From: Tepidiforma bonchosmolovskayae
Lineage (GTDB): Bacteria; Chloroflexota; Dehalococcoidia; Tepidiformales; Tepidiformaceae
DNA: 64,000 bases
Reading direction: 5' to 3'
NCBI RefSeq assembly: GCF_008838325.1
Contig: NZ_CP042829.1
Location: 868,001 to 932,000, forward strand
The notes beneath the pieces were generated by a model. It did not search any database. It was not told the origin of the DNA and was given only the letters and a program-made list of their open reading frames with translations. This document shows positions 1-9,175 of this stretch, in pieces. Numbering within the stretch: position 1 is the first letter of the stretch; every line of letters starts with the position of its first letter. The position numbers were made by a program, and so were the translations under genes.

Positions 1-821
1 ACATCGTGGATGTGGAGTACGAGCTGAGCGAGGGTGCAGGCGGGACGACCCGGTTCGGGCGGCAGGAGACGCGGCTGTTCAGCGTGGCGACGAACGAGAA
101 GGACATCTGCTGGCTGAAGCTGACGGCGGTCGGGCGGCCGGGGCACGGGAGCGTGCCGCACGAGGACAACTCGGCGGTGTACCTCGTGCGGGCGCTCAAG
201 CGGCTCGTGGACTGGGAGCGGCCGCTGGTGTTTACGCCCGACACGGAGGCCTACCTCGACCGGCTGGCCGAGGCGGGGCTGATGCCGCCGCGGTCGGACC
301 GGAAGGCGGTGGAGGAGCGGATCCGGCGGTCGCCGGAGCTGCTGGCGATGTTCCAGAACACGCTGAACCTGACGATGCTGCAGGCGGGCATCAAGGCGAA
401 CGTCATCCCGGCGCGGAGCGAAGCGGTGATCGACTGCCGCCTGCTACCGGGGCAGTCGAAGCGGGACTGGATCCGGCAGGTGCGGGAACGGATCGGCGAC
501 GAGCGGGTCTCGGTGGAGCTGCTCTCGCCGGACCACGGCGAGCCGGAGGCGGTGCCGTGGGATACGGAACTGTTCCGGACGATCACGTCGGTGGTGAAGG
601 AGGCGATGGAGGATGCGGTGGTGGTCCCGGGGATGACGATCGGCGGGACGGACAACCGGTTTCTGCGGGAGCGGGGGATCCCGGCGTACGGGTTCATCCC
701 GTGCCTGCTCTCGCCGGAGGAGCGGCGCGGGTTCCACGGGAACGACGAGTTCCTGACGGTGGAGAACCTGAACCTCGGCTGCGAGCTGATGTACGAGATT
801 GTGCGGCGGATGGTGAGCTAA
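1..821 (+). CDS. M20 family metallopeptidase, C-terminal part (5' end outside window)
   Basis: The frame is open to the left edge, so only about the last 272 residues of a protein that is usually 430-470 long are present. The visible part holds the dimerisation (lid) domain, with GRPGHGSVPHEDN, a TVIPARSEAVIDCRLLP-like segment, and the end of the catalytic domain with GGTDNRFL and FHGNDE, whose His is the usual second-metal ligand of the family. The M20 family covers acetylornithine deacetylase, succinyl-diaminopimelate desuccinylase and carboxypeptidase-like enzymes, all dinuclear zinc hydrolases of amide bonds. The substrate cannot be chosen without the N-terminal half. The next gene starts about 28 bases downstream on the same strand. 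Confidence 0.85.
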   Translation, partial: IVDVEYELSEGAGGTTRFGRQETRLFSVATNEKDICWLKLTAVGRPGHGSVPHEDNSAVYLVRALKRLVDWERPLVFTPDTEAYLDRLAEAGLMPPRSDRKAVEERIRRSPELLAMFQNTLNLTMLQAGIKANVIPARSEAVIDCRLLPGQSKRDWIRQVRERIGDERVSVELLSPDHGEPEAVPWDTELFRTITSVVKEAMEDAVVVPGMTIGGTDNRFLRERGIPAYGFIPCLLSPEERRGFHGNDEFLTVENLNLGCELMYEIVRRMVS

Positions 822-835
822 GCGGCGCGGGCGGG

Positions 836-841
836 GAGAAT
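836..841 (+). promoter_or_regulatory. -10-like GAGAAT placed for leaderless start
   Basis: GAGAAT ends 7 nt before the ATG at 849, matching the spacing seen at many other genes in this window. The nearby in-frame ATG at 840 lies inside the hexamer, so it would not be translated from this promoter. Confidence 0.35.
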
Positions 842-848
842 GGTGCCG

Positions 849-2003
849 ATGGGGCACCGGCGGCGCTGGCAGGCGGCGGGGATCCTCGGCGGCGCGGTGC
901 TTGCGCTCGGGCTGCTGGCGGGGCAGCTCTGGCTGACGCTGCACCTGCAGTGGACGAACCGGGAGCCGCTGGCTGATTCGGCGATCGGGTTCAACTTCAG
1001 CTGCGACCAGGCGGAGTACCTGCTGCTGGAGGAGCCGGGCGCCGGCCCGGATGGCCACGCGCCGGACGGGCGGCCGGGGCGGGCGGAGTGGTGCGCGGAG
1101 GTGCTTCGCGAGCTGATCGAGCGGACGGGCATCCGGCTGGTGCGGCTGAGCGTGCAGTGGGACGAGGTGGAACCGGAGGAGGGACGGTACGACTTTTCCG
1201 TCATCGAGGCGCAGCTCGATGCGGTGCGGGCCGCCGGGGCGACGGCGAACGTCTCCATCGGGATGAAGGCGCAGCGCCACCCGGAGTTCTACATCCCGGC
1301 GTGGGCGCTGGAGGGGGTGGAGCTGCGGGAGTGGATGGACCTCTCGAGCGTGCCGGTGCTCCGCGAGCGGGCGCTGAGGATGGTGTCGACGGTGGCGGCT
1401 CACCTTGCCGGGCGGCCGGAGATCGATTCATGGACGGCGGAGAACGAGGGGTACATCGCTTCGCACCGGGCCCACCACTACCACCTGGGCCGGGCGTACG
1501 TGGCGGAGGTTGCGGAGACGATCCGGCGGGCCGACCCGCAGGGACGGCCGGTGGCGATTAACCACGCCCAGCATTATGTCTATGACCGGCGATGGCGGGA
1601 TGCGCTGGCCGATGCGGACGTGCTGGCGCAGAGCATGTACCCGCGGCGAAACGGCTCGGTGCTGGGGCGGCCGGTGGTGGTGGACATCATGCAGCTGGGG
1701 TGGCTGATGCCGAACTATGCCTACCAGGCGCGAGAAGCCCGGAAGGCGGGGAAGCAGTTCTGGGTGACGGAGCTCCAGGCGGAGCCGTGGACGGACGGGG
1801 ACGCGCGGCTGATTTCGCCGGAGCGGCCTTCGAGGAACCTCTCGCCGGAGACGATGCTGAAGAACGTGGCGTACGCGCGGAGGACGGGCGCCGAGCGGAT
1901 CTACCTGTGGGGCGCAGAGTGGTGGTTGTACCAGGAGCACCGGTTCGGCGACGGCCGGTGGCTGGAGGCGGCGCGGGCGGCAGCGGCCGGCGCGGCGGAG
2001 TGA
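849..2003 (+). CDS. Membrane-anchored glycoside hydrolase-like protein (clan GH-A fold)
   Basis: About 384 residues. An N-terminal arginine cluster is followed by one hydrophobic segment (roughly residues 9-32), which looks like a signal anchor, and then a TIM-barrel-like domain. TAENEG is placed like the acid/base Glu of clan GH-A and TELQAEPW like the nucleophile Glu, and the segment RLVRLSVQWDEVEPEEGRYDF is typical of strand 2 in GH5/GH42-like enzymes, where the enzyme binds a sugar chain outside the membrane. ATG 849 was chosen because a -10-like hexamer sits 7 nt before it; ATG 840 is the alternative. No sugar-use genes are adjacent, so the substrate is unknown. Confidence 0.7.
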   Translation: MGHRRRWQAAGILGGAVLALGLLAGQLWLTLHLQWTNREPLADSAIGFNFSCDQAEYLLLEEPGAGPDGHAPDGRPGRAEWCAEVLRELIERTGIRLVRLSVQWDEVEPEEGRYDFSVIEAQLDAVRAAGATANVSIGMKAQRHPEFYIPAWALEGVELREWMDLSSVPVLRERALRMVSTVAAHLAGRPEIDSWTAENEGYIASHRAHHYHLGRAYVAEVAETIRRADPQGRPVAINHAQHYVYDRRWRDALADADVLAQSMYPRRNGSVLGRPVVVDIMQLGWLMPNYAYQAREARKAGKQFWVTELQAEPWTDGDARLISPERPSRNLSPETMLKNVAYARRTGAERIYLWGAEWWLYQEHRFGDGRWLEAARAAAAGAAE

Positions 2004-2006
2004 GCG

Positions 2007-2378
2007 TCAGGCGGTGCGGCAGCGGGAGGGCTGCCTCGCGCGCTCGAGGCTGCGGGCAATGGCGCGGACGAGGTCGACGCCATCGATGAGCATGGGGATG
2101 TAGGCGGCGGCGCCGGCCCGTTCGTAGCGGGCACGCTCCTCGGGGCGTGGGATGGGTGCGAGGATGATGACGGCGGCGCCGGCGCGGACGAGCTCGTGGG
2201 CGCGCTCGGGCGGGCAATCGGCGGGGGTGGAGACGACCACGTCGCCGGGGCCGATGCCCTCGAAACCGGCGGCGCCCTCCGTGTGTACGTGGAGCTCGGG
2301 GGCGCGTTCGAGGCGGGCGACGAGCGCGCGGCGCAGTGCGCCGTCGGCAGAGACGACGTGGATCGGGCTGCCCTCCAT
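2007..2378 (-). CDS. Degenerate response-regulator receiver (pseudo-receiver)
   Basis: 123 residues. The start is the ATG at 2378, preceded by GACACT at 7 nt. The pattern resembles a single CheY-like receiver: IHVVSAD at strand 1, GDVVVSTPADC at strand 3, AAVIILAP at strand 4 and AGAAAYIPM at strand 5. The acidic pair is reduced, the phospho-acceptor Asp at the end of strand 3 is replaced by Ser, and the strand-5 Lys is missing. It probably cannot take a phosphate in the usual way. It is divergent from the GAF histidine kinase and NarL-type regulator and could modulate them, but this role is inferred only from position. Confidence 0.55.
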   Translation of the reverse strand: MEGSPIHVVSADGALRRALVARLERAPELHVHTEGAAGFEGIGPGDVVVSTPADCPPERAHELVRAGAAVIILAPIPRPEERARYERAGAAAYIPMLIDGVDLVRAIARSLERARQPSRCRTA

Positions 2379-2479
2379 GCCCGCCAGTGTCGGCAGGCGG
2401 ACGGCGGGGGTGTGAGGGCCGAACGGGCCCGAGGGGTGGGCCGAGTGTCCCGGATTCTCGTTCGCGGTTAGGGATGCGT

Positions 2480-2485
2480 TACCAT
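2480..2485 (+). promoter_or_regulatory. -10-like TACCAT before histidine kinase gene
   Basis: TACCAT ends 8 nt before ATG 2494, the loosest spacing in the leaderless set. No Shine-Dalgarno sequence is visible before that ATG. Confidence 0.35.
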
Positions 2486-2493
2486 GCGCAGCA

Positions 2494-3666
2494 ATGGGGA
2501 CAGCAGCAGAAGGGCCGGCCACAGGGCCCGGCAGTTTCGAGCGACTCTCGGAGATGGCCGTCACCAGCGAACTGCTGGCGTCGAGCGAGGACCTCTCGGA
2601 GATCCTGCATCGGCTGGCGGACCGCGCCCGGGAGGTGACGGGAGCGGAATACGCGGCGATTTCGACGTTCGACGAAGAGGGGGTGCTGACCCGGTTCATC
2701 TACAGCGGGATCAGCGACGAACAGGCGCGCCGGCTGGGCGACCCGCCGCGCGGGCGCGGGCTGCTCGGCCACCTTGCGACGTGCGACCGGCCGATCCGGC
2801 TCGATGACCTGCGGGCGAGCCCGCACTTCACCGGGTGGCCGCCGGGCCATCCGGATATGACGCGGTTCCTCGGGGTACCGATCCGGGCGGGCGGACGGGC
2901 GATTGGGTCGCTCTACATGGCGCGCGGAGCCGACCGGCCGCCGTTCACGGCGGAGGACGAGGTCGCGGCGGCGGTGCTTTCGCTGCAGGCGGCGGTGAGC
3001 GTTTCGTACGCGCTGGCGCGGGAGCGGCGCGGGCGGATCTTCCTGCTGGAGGAGCGGGAGCGGATTGCGCACGACCTGCACGACGGGACGATCCAGGCGC
3101 TCTACGCCCTCGGGCTCGAGTGCGATGCGATGGCGAACCGGGAGGATTACCCGCCGGAGGCGCGGGAGGCACTGGCGAACGCGGTGAGCCGGATCAACGA
3201 GATCATCGCGGATATCCGCAGCTATATCACGATGCTGGAAGCGGCGACGCCGGTGGAGCAGCCGGAGCTGACGCGCGACCTCGGGTTCGTGATCCGGCAG
3301 CTGGTGCCGGGGTCGATTGCGACGGTGGTGAACATCTCGGCGGCGGCGCTGCAGGAGCTGACGACGCGCGAATCGGAGGACCTGCTGTACATTGCGCGGG
3401 AGGCGCTTTCGAACGCGGTGCGCCACGGGGCGCCGACGAAGATCGCGGTCGACCTGCGGCAGACTGATGACGCGACAGTGCTGACGATCCAGGACAACGG
3501 CGTCGGGTTCGACGAGGCGACCACCCGCAAGGGGCTCGGCACGGTCACGATGCGGACGCGGGCCGAGCGGCTGGGAGCGGAGCTGACGATTATCCCGATC
3601 CCGGGGATGGGCACGACGGTGCGGGTCACAATCCCGCGGCACCGCGACGATGAGGAGGACGTATGA
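2494..3666 (+). CDS. GAF-domain sensor histidine kinase (NarX/DevS type)
   Basis: 390 residues with no membrane segment, so probably a soluble sensor. A GAF domain covers about residues 30-170. The HisKA_3 dimerisation helix follows at about 195 with ERIAHDLHDG (phospho-accepting His), then an HATPase domain with NAVRHGAP (N box), DNGVGFD (G1) and GLGTVTMRTRAERLG (G2). This is the family that pairs with NarL/LuxR-type regulators. It overlaps the regulator gene by four bases (ATGA), so the two are almost certainly co-translated partners. The GAF ligand cannot be read from the sequence; DevS-like family members bind haem or flavin. Confidence 0.9.
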   Translation: MGTAAEGPATGPGSFERLSEMAVTSELLASSEDLSEILHRLADRAREVTGAEYAAISTFDEEGVLTRFIYSGISDEQARRLGDPPRGRGLLGHLATCDRPIRLDDLRASPHFTGWPPGHPDMTRFLGVPIRAGGRAIGSLYMARGADRPPFTAEDEVAAAVLSLQAAVSVSYALARERRGRIFLLEERERIAHDLHDGTIQALYALGLECDAMANREDYPPEAREALANAVSRINEIIADIRSYITMLEAATPVEQPELTRDLGFVIRQLVPGSIATVVNISAAALQELTTRESEDLLYIAREALSNAVRHGAPTKIAVDLRQTDDATVLTIQDNGVGFDEATTRKGLGTVTMRTRAERLGAELTIIPIPGMGTTVRVTIPRHRDDEEDV

Positions 3667-4337
3667 CGGCGAGCGCAGACGGCACCATCCATGTCCTGCT
3701 TGCGGACGACCACGACCTCGTGCGGCAGGGGCTGAAGGCGGCGCTGCGGGGGCACCCGGAGTTTTCGGTGGTGGCCGAGGCGCGCGACGGGCAGGAGGCT
3801 GTGCGGGAGGCGAAGCGGACGAACCCGGACCTGGTGGTTCTGGATGTGCGGATGCCGAAGCTGAACGGCATCGAGGCATGCCGGGAGATCCGGTCGGCGG
3901 TGCCGGGCGCGAACGTGCTGATGCTGACCTCGTACAGCGACGAGGAGGCGGTGATGCAGGCGATCGTGGCCGGGGCAAGCGGGTTCATGCTGAAGGACGT
4001 GAAGACCGACGACCTGATTGCGGCGATGCGGATTGTGGGCCGGGGCGGGAAGACGCTGGACCCGGCGAGCTCGGCGGCGGTCATTGAGCAGATCCGGCGG
4101 GGGAACATCGTGACCGAGGAGGACCGGCTGGCGGCGCAGCTCACGGAGCGGGAGCTGAAGATCCTGGACCTGATCGCCGAGGGGCTGACGAACCGGGAGA
4201 TCGGCGAGCAGCTCTACCTCTCGGAGAAGACGGTGAAGCACCACGTGAGCGACATCCTGAGCAAGCTGGGGATGACGCGGCGGGTGGAGGCGGCGGGGTT
4301 CGCGATCAGGCGGGCGGCGCGGAAGCCGCAGGGGTAG
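3663..4337 (+). CDS. NarL/LuxR-family response regulator
   Basis: 224 residues. The receiver domain has the acidic DDHD at the start, phospho-acceptor Asp in VVLDVRMP, and Lys in FMLKD. The C-terminal LuxR-type helix-turn-helix has LTERELKILDLIAEGLTNREI and the recognition-helix segment SEKTVKHHVSDILSKLG. The start overlaps the stop of the upstream histidine kinase, its likely phosphodonor. The target genes are unknown. Upstream and divergent lies the pseudo-receiver gene. Confidence 0.93.
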   Translation: MTASADGTIHVLLADDHDLVRQGLKAALRGHPEFSVVAEARDGQEAVREAKRTNPDLVVLDVRMPKLNGIEACREIRSAVPGANVLMLTSYSDEEAVMQAIVAGASGFMLKDVKTDDLIAAMRIVGRGGKTLDPASSAAVIEQIRRGNIVTEEDRLAAQLTERELKILDLIAEGLTNREIGEQLYLSEKTVKHHVSDILSKLGMTRRVEAAGFAIRRAARKPQG

Positions 4338-4352
4338 GCGCGGCCGGGCGGG

Positions 4353-4817
4353 TCAGTAGCGGCCGCCGAGCTTGGCGTGGTCCCAGGAGTAGGTATCGAC
4401 CGGCTTCACGCGCACCGTGACGCGCTTGGATGCGACCTTGAGGGCGGCCTCGGGGGTTTCCATCGGCGCGGGGATGCCGTTGTACTTTTCGCCGACGAGG
4501 GCCATGACGCGGGCGGTGAAGGGGGTGTCTTCGATGATTTCGGCGTCGCCTTCGATGACGAGGCCTTTGAGCTCGTGGTAGAGCTTGCCGGATTCGAGCA
4601 TGACGGTGATTTTCGGATTGCGGCGGAGGTTCAGGACCTTCTGGCTCTTGGCGAAGGTGGTGAAGTGGATGAGGCCGTCGATGACGACGTACCACATGGC
4701 GACGAGGTGGGGGTAGCCCTTCGGCCCGATGGAGGCGACCTGGAGGGTCCAGCCCTGCTGGAGGAACTGCTGCTGCTCTTCGGGGGTGAGGGCAATTTCG
4801 GCGCGTCGGCTTGGCAT
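4353..4817 (-). CDS. Pyridoxamine 5'-phosphate oxidase-like flavin/F420-binding protein
   Basis: 154 residues in a split-barrel fold of the PPOX class. Visible elements are GWTLQVASIGPKGYPHLVAMWYV, IHFTTFAKSQKVLNLRRNPKITV and GLVIEGDAEIIED, which match the FMN- or F420-binding core of this class. The start MPSRRAEI at 4817 removes a long upstream extension that overlaps the PPK2 promoter region. It is probably a cytosolic oxidoreductase; cofactor and substrate are not determinable. It converges with the regulator gene at 4337 and is divergent from the PPK2 gene. Confidence 0.8.
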   Translation of the reverse strand: MPSRRAEIALTPEEQQQFLQQGWTLQVASIGPKGYPHLVAMWYVVIDGLIHFTTFAKSQKVLNLRRNPKITVMLESGKLYHELKGLVIEGDAEIIEDTPFTARVMALVGEKYNGIPAPMETPEAALKVASKRVTVRVKPVDTYSWDHAKLGGRY

Positions 4818-4920
4818 AGGGGCGTGTATCCGCGGCTGGAGTGTGGTTGCCGGCTCAGTAGACCGCACCATGCGGGCTGAGGGCAAGGCGCGCAGCGTGG
4901 CCGCGGAGGCATGGCGGGCG

Positions 4921-4926
4921 GATAAT
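4921..4926 (+). promoter_or_regulatory. -10 element GATAAT before ppk2
   Basis: GATAAT ends 6 nt before ATG 4933, one of the best -10 matches in the window, and predicts a leaderless ppk2 mRNA. Confidence 0.5.
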
Positions 4927-4932
4927 GGCCGG

Positions 4933-5745
4933 ATGAGCAACGGAACCCGCCAGCCCATCGTCTATCCGCCCCACACGAAGGTTGACCTGCGGAAGTTCGA
5001 CCCGGCAGCGACGAACGGGATGACCAGGGAGGAGGCTGAGGCGGAGATCGTCGGCCTGCGGCTGCGGCTGAACGAACTGCAGAACGTGCTGTATGCGGAT
5101 GCACGGTATGGGCTGCTGGTGGTGCTCCAGGGGATTGATGCAGCGGGGAAGGACAGCACGATCAATTCGGTATTTGAGCAGGTCGGGCCGATCGGCTGTT
5201 CGGTGGTGAGCTTCAAGGCGCCGACACCGGAAGAGCTGGCGCACGACTACCTCTGGCGTTACCACAAGGTGATGCCGGAGCGCGGGCACATCACGATTTT
5301 CAACAGGTCGTACTACGAGGCGGTGCTGGTGGAGCGGGTGAAGGAGATCGTTCCGAAGACAACCTGGGAGCAGCGGTACGAAGACATCAACCGGCTGGAG
5401 GAGTACCTGCTTCGGAACGGTACGGTGGTGATGAAGTTCTTCCTGGCGATTTCGAAGGAGGAGCAGCGGGAGCGGCTGCAGGAGCGGATCGACAACCCGA
5501 AGAAGCAGTGGAAGTTCCGGCTGCAGGACCTGGAGGAGCGGAAGTACTGGGACGCGTACCTTGAGGCGTTCGAGGACATGCTGGAGCGGTGCAATACGAA
5601 GCACGCGCCGTGGCATGTGGTGCCGGCGAACCGGAAGTGGTACCGGGACGTCGTGGTCGCGCGGGCGCTGGTGGAGAAGCTGGAGTCGCTCGGGCTGCGG
5701 TATCCGCCGGCGGACCCGGCGGTGCTGGGCCTGAAGGTGGAGTAG
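4933..5745 (+). CDS. ppk2: Polyphosphate kinase 2 family phosphotransferase
   Basis: 270 residues, the usual length of a one-domain PPK2. The Walker A loop is GIDAAGKDST, Walker B-like residues occur in ITIFNRSYYEAVLVERV, and the lid region has the basic segment ERIDNPKKQWKF. PPK2 enzymes move phosphate between polyphosphate and nucleotides, mainly charging NMP or NDP at the expense of polyphosphate in the cytosol. Whether this member favours AMP, ADP or GDP cannot be said. The start MSNGTRQP fits a leaderless GATAAT promoter. Confidence 0.9.
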   Translation: MSNGTRQPIVYPPHTKVDLRKFDPAATNGMTREEAEAEIVGLRLRLNELQNVLYADARYGLLVVLQGIDAAGKDSTINSVFEQVGPIGCSVVSFKAPTPEELAHDYLWRYHKVMPERGHITIFNRSYYEAVLVERVKEIVPKTTWEQRYEDINRLEEYLLRNGTVVMKFFLAISKEEQRERLQERIDNPKKQWKFRLQDLEERKYWDAYLEAFEDMLERCNTKHAPWHVVPANRKWYRDVVVARALVEKLESLGLRYPPADPAVLGLKVE

Positions 5746-5749
5746 GCGG

Positions 5750-6817
5750 CTACCAGCCGAGGGCGGCTTCGATCCCCTCGATGGTGGCGGGGGCCCGGGT
5801 GATGTCGGGCGTGCAGTGGGCGACCGCGGTGTCGGGGTCTTTGAGGCCGTGGCCGGTGAGGATGGCGACGGCCCGTCCGCCGCGGAGCCTGCCGCTGCGG
5901 CCGAGCTTGAGGAGGCCGGCGACGGAGGCGGCGCTGGCCGGTTCGACGAAGAGGCCTTCGCGGCGGGCAAGGAGGCGGTAGGCCTCGAGGATGTCGTCGT
6001 CGGTGACGGCTTCGATGAGGCCTTCGGATTCGTCGCGGGCGGCGATGGCGGTTTTCCAGCTGGCCGGGTTGCCGATGCGGATGGCGGTGGCGATGGTCTG
6101 GGGGTTGGGTACGGGCTGGCCGGAAACGAGCGGGGCGGCGCCGGCGGCCTGGAAGCCGAGCATGCGGGGGTGGCGGGCGGCGAGGCCGCGCTCCGCGCAC
6201 TCGCGGAAGCCTTTCCAGCAGGCGGTGATGTTGCCGGCGTTGCCGACGGGGATGGCGAGGACGTCGGGGGCATCGCCGAGGGCATCGCAGATTTCGTAGG
6301 CGGCGGTCTTCTGGCCTTCGATGCGGTGGGGGTTGACGGAGTTGACGAGGGCGATGGGGTGGCGGGCGGTGAGTTCGCGGGCGGCGCGGAGGGCGTCGTC
6401 GAAGTTGCCGTCGATTTCGATGATGCGGGCGCCGTAGGCGAAGGCCTGGGCCATTTTGCCGGCTGCGACCTTGCCCCCCGGGACGAGGACGTAGCAGTCG
6501 ATGCCGGTGTGGGCGGCGTAAGCGGCGGCGCTGGCGCTGGTGTTGCCGGTGGAGGCGCACATGATGGCGCGGGCGCCGGATTCGAGGGCTTTGGCGACGG
6601 CGACGACCATGCCGCGGTCTTTGAAGGAGCCGGTGGGGTTGCAGGCTTCAAGCTTGAACCAGAGCTCATCGAGGCCGCATTCGGCGGCGAGGCTGGCTGC
6701 GCGGACGAGGGGGGTTTCGCCTTCGCCGAGAGAGATGCGGGGGGTGCGGTCGGTGAGGGGCAGGACGTCGGCCCAGCGGTAGAGGACGCCGCGGGGGCGG
6801 ATGGTGGCTGCGGTCAC
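5750..6817 (-). CDS. thrC: Threonine synthase
   Basis: 355 residues, a short-form fold type II PLP enzyme that converts O-phosphohomoserine to threonine. LGEGETPLV lies near the N terminus, the Schiff-base Lys is in [19 protein letters not shown] binds the PLP phosphate side, and GNAGNI is the glycine-rich phosphate loop. It is the last gene of the minus-strand group that includes hom, so two of the steps from aspartate semialdehyde to threonine are here. Its start overlaps the stop of the coiled-coil gene (ATGA). Confidence 0.95.
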   Translation of the reverse strand: MTAATIRPRGVLYRWADVLPLTDRTPRISLGEGETPLVRAASLAAECGLDELWFKLEACNPTGSFKDRGMVVAVAKALESGARAIMCASTGNTSASAAAYAAHTGIDCYVLVPGGKVAAGKMAQAFAYGARIIEIDGNFDDALRAARELTARHPIALVNSVNPHRIEGQKTAAYEICDALGDAPDVLAIPVGNAGNITACWKGFRECAERGLAARHPRMLGFQAAGAAPLVSGQPVPNPQTIATAIRIGNPASWKTAIAARDESEGLIEAVTDDDILEAYRLLARREGLFVEPASAASVAGLLKLGRSGRLRGGRAVAILTGHGLKDPDTAVAHCTPDITRAPATIEGIEAALGW

Positions 6818-7821
6818 GGTTCCTCCGGGGGGCGGAAGGCGTGGAATTTCATCTCCCGGAGCTCCTGTTCGAGCACCTGGATCTGCTTGCGGCGCTGTTT
6901 TTCGTACATGGCGTTGAACTTGGCGAACTCTTCGCGGACGTGGTCGACGACCTCTGCGATATCGCGGCGCATGGTGGCGACCCGTTCGCCGAGGCCGGAG
7001 TGGCGGCCTTCCAGGAGGGTAATTTCGCCCTGGAGCTTATCGACGGTGCCGACGAGCCGGTCGGTGAGCGCCTCGAGCTGGTTGAGGCGATTGTCGATGC
7101 GGTGGTGCTCTTCGCGCCAGAGGGCGATTTCGTCGATGAGCTCCTGGCGGTAGTCGCGCTCGTGGGCGACGGCGGAGATGAGCTCTTCGTTGCGGCGGAC
7201 CATTTCGCCGACGACCTGGAGGCGCTCGAAGACGACCTCGAAGCGGTCATCGAGGTCGCCGAGCACGACCTGCTTGACGCGCTCTTCGAGGTCGCGGTTG
7301 ACCTCGATGGTGCGTTCGAGGCGGAGGCCGAACTGCTGGACCTGCTGCTCGACCTCGCGCTGGCGTTCGAGGAGGGTCTGGAGCTGCTGGGCGACCTGGG
7401 AGGTTTGCTGCTGGACCTGGGCGACATCGGCGAGGACGAGGCCGAGCTGGTGGGTGGCGGTATCGATCCGGCGGATGGCCTCGCTGCGCTCCTGGCGGTC
7501 GTACTCGGATTCGGCGCGGAGAAGGCGGGACTGATGCTCGGCTTCGGCGCGGACGGTGCTGACGGCCTGGCGGAGGTCTTCCATGGCCTGGTCGATGGCG
7601 TTGAGCTTTTCGGGGAGGCCACGGAAGGGGAGGAAGCGCGGCTCCATGTCGCGGATGGCGCGCTCGGCGGCGTCGAGCTGTTCGGAGAGGTCGTGGACCT
7701 GGCGGCGGAGCTGGTCGAGGTAGGCGACGGTGCGGGCCTGTTCTTCACGCGCGGCGCGGAGCTGGCCCTCGAGCCAGGTGAGGAGTTCGGTGATGGCCTG
7801 GGCCTGGGGTTCGCCGGGCAT
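6814..7821 (-). CDS. Coiled-coil protein of unknown function
   Basis: 335 residues, almost wholly heptad-like and rich in Glu, Arg, Gln and Leu, for example in the segments [17 protein letters not shown] and [17 protein letters not shown]. No signal peptide, membrane segment or catalytic motif is visible. The start MPGEPQAQ at 7821 lies one base after the hom stop, and the end overlaps thrC, so it is translated as part of the hom-thrC unit. A scaffolding or septum/chromosome-related role would fit a long cytosolic coiled coil, but nothing proves it. Confidence 0.75.
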   Translation of the reverse strand: MPGEPQAQAITELLTWLEGQLRAAREEQARTVAYLDQLRRQVHDLSEQLDAAERAIRDMEPRFLPFRGLPEKLNAIDQAMEDLRQAVSTVRAEAEHQSRLLRAESEYDRQERSEAIRRIDTATHQLGLVLADVAQVQQQTSQVAQQLQTLLERQREVEQQVQQFGLRLERTIEVNRDLEERVKQVVLGDLDDRFEVVFERLQVVGEMVRRNEELISAVAHERDYRQELIDEIALWREEHHRIDNRLNQLEALTDRLVGTVDKLQGEITLLEGRHSGLGERVATMRRDIAEVVDHVREEFAKFNAMYEKQRRKQIQVLEQELREMKFHAFRPPEEP

Positions 7822-7822
7822 G

Positions 7823-9175
7823 TCAGCCCTCCACGCGGAGGAAGGCTGAAACCTGGACGACAACGGGGAGCGTGGCCATTTCGCGGAGGGCGGCCTGGAC
7901 GGCGCCTTCGCGGGCGCGGTGGGTCATGATGACGAGGTCGGCCGTCTGGGCGTCGGTGTCGGTTTCTTTCTGGCTGACGGCGGCGATGCTGACCTCGTGG
8001 TCGCCGAGGGTGCGTGCGATCTGGGCGAGGACGCCGGGGCGGTCGGTGACCTTCACGCGGAGATAGTAGCGGGTTTCGAGGTGTTCGAGGCCAAGGACGG
8101 GGATATCGCCTTCGGGGCCCCAGTATTTCCGTTCGCGGGTGCCAAGGACGATGGCGTGGGCGAGGTCGAGAAGGTCGGCGACGACGGCAGAGGAGGTGGG
8201 CTCGGAGCCGGCGCCGCGGCCCTGGAAGAGGACGGTGCCAGTGAGGTCGCCATGGATCTGCACGGCGTTGTAGACGCCGTCGACGCGGGCGAGGGGCTCA
8301 TGCATCGGGATGAAGGCAGGGGCGACGCGGGCGATGATGCCGGCCGGGGTGCGCTCGGCGATGGCGAGGAGCTTGATGGCGTAGCCGAGCTCGCGGGCGG
8401 CTTCGAAGTCGCTGGCGGAGAGTTTGGTGATGCCCTCGGTGTGGACCTGGCGGGGGTGGACGCGGGTGCGGAAGCCGAGGGTGGCCATGATAGCGAGCTT
8501 GTAGGCCGCGTCGTAGCCTTCGACGTCGTTCGTGGGGTCGGGTTCGGCGTAGCCGAGCTCCTGGGCGGCGCGGAGGGCTTCGGCGTAGCCGCCGGGCGGA
8601 GGTTCGAGGCCCTGGCGGTGGAGGGCTTCGGCGACGGCGGCGTTGTTCGCCATGCTGGTGAGGATGTAGTTGGTGGTGCCGTTGATGATGGCGCGGATGG
8701 AGGTGATTTTGTTGGCGAGGAGGTCGCGGCGGAGGGGCGCGATGAGGGGGATGCCGCCGCCGACGCTGGCTTCGAACATGATGTCGAGGCCGCGGCTGTG
8801 GGCTTCGGCGAGGAGCTCGGGGCCGGACTTGGCGATGAGCTCCTTGTTGGCGGTGACGACGTGCTTGCCGGCCTGGATAGCGCGGCGGATGTATGTCCCC
8901 GCGGGCTCTTCGCCGCCGATGACCTCGACGATGATGTCGATGGACGGGTCGTCGAGCACGGCGCCGACGTCGTCGGTGAGGGTGCCGGGCGGGAGTTCGA
9001 CGGCGCGGGGCTTGGCGAGGTCGCGGACGGCGGCGCGGCGGACGACGATCTCGGCGCCGACCTGGCGGGCGAAGTAGTCGCGGCGCTCGATGAGGGCGCG
9101 GGCGACGCCGGAGCCGACGACCCCGAGGCCGATGAGGCCGACGCCGATCTGCCGGCGGGCGCCGTCAGTTGGCAT
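7823..9175 (-). CDS. hom: Homoserine dehydrogenase
   Basis: 450 residues. It has an N-terminal NAD(P)-binding fold (GLGVVGSGVARALIERR), the ANKELIAKSGP segment, catalytic-domain motifs GGGIPLI and NGTTNYIL, and a C-terminal ACT domain starting at LRVKVTDRPGVLAQIA, which in this family binds threonine for feedback control. It reduces aspartate semialdehyde to homoserine. The start overlaps the end of the PPIase gene by about ten bases, so it belongs to the same transcript. Confidence 0.96.
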   Translation of the reverse strand: MPTDGARRQIGVGLIGLGVVGSGVARALIERRDYFARQVGAEIVVRRAAVRDLAKPRAVELPPGTLTDDVGAVLDDPSIDIIVEVIGGEEPAGTYIRRAIQAGKHVVTANKELIAKSGPELLAEAHSRGLDIMFEASVGGGIPLIAPLRRDLLANKITSIRAIINGTTNYILTSMANNAAVAEALHRQGLEPPPGGYAEALRAAQELGYAEPDPTNDVEGYDAAYKLAIMATLGFRTRVHPRQVHTEGITKLSASDFEAARELGYAIKLLAIAERTPAGIIARVAPAFIPMHEPLARVDGVYNAVQIHGDLTGTVLFQGRGAGSEPTSSAVVADLLDLAHAIVLGTRERKYWGPEGDIPVLGLEHLETRYYLRVKVTDRPGVLAQIARTLGDHEVSIAAVSQKETDTDAQTADLVIMTHRAREGAVQAALREMATLPVVVQVSAFLRVEG

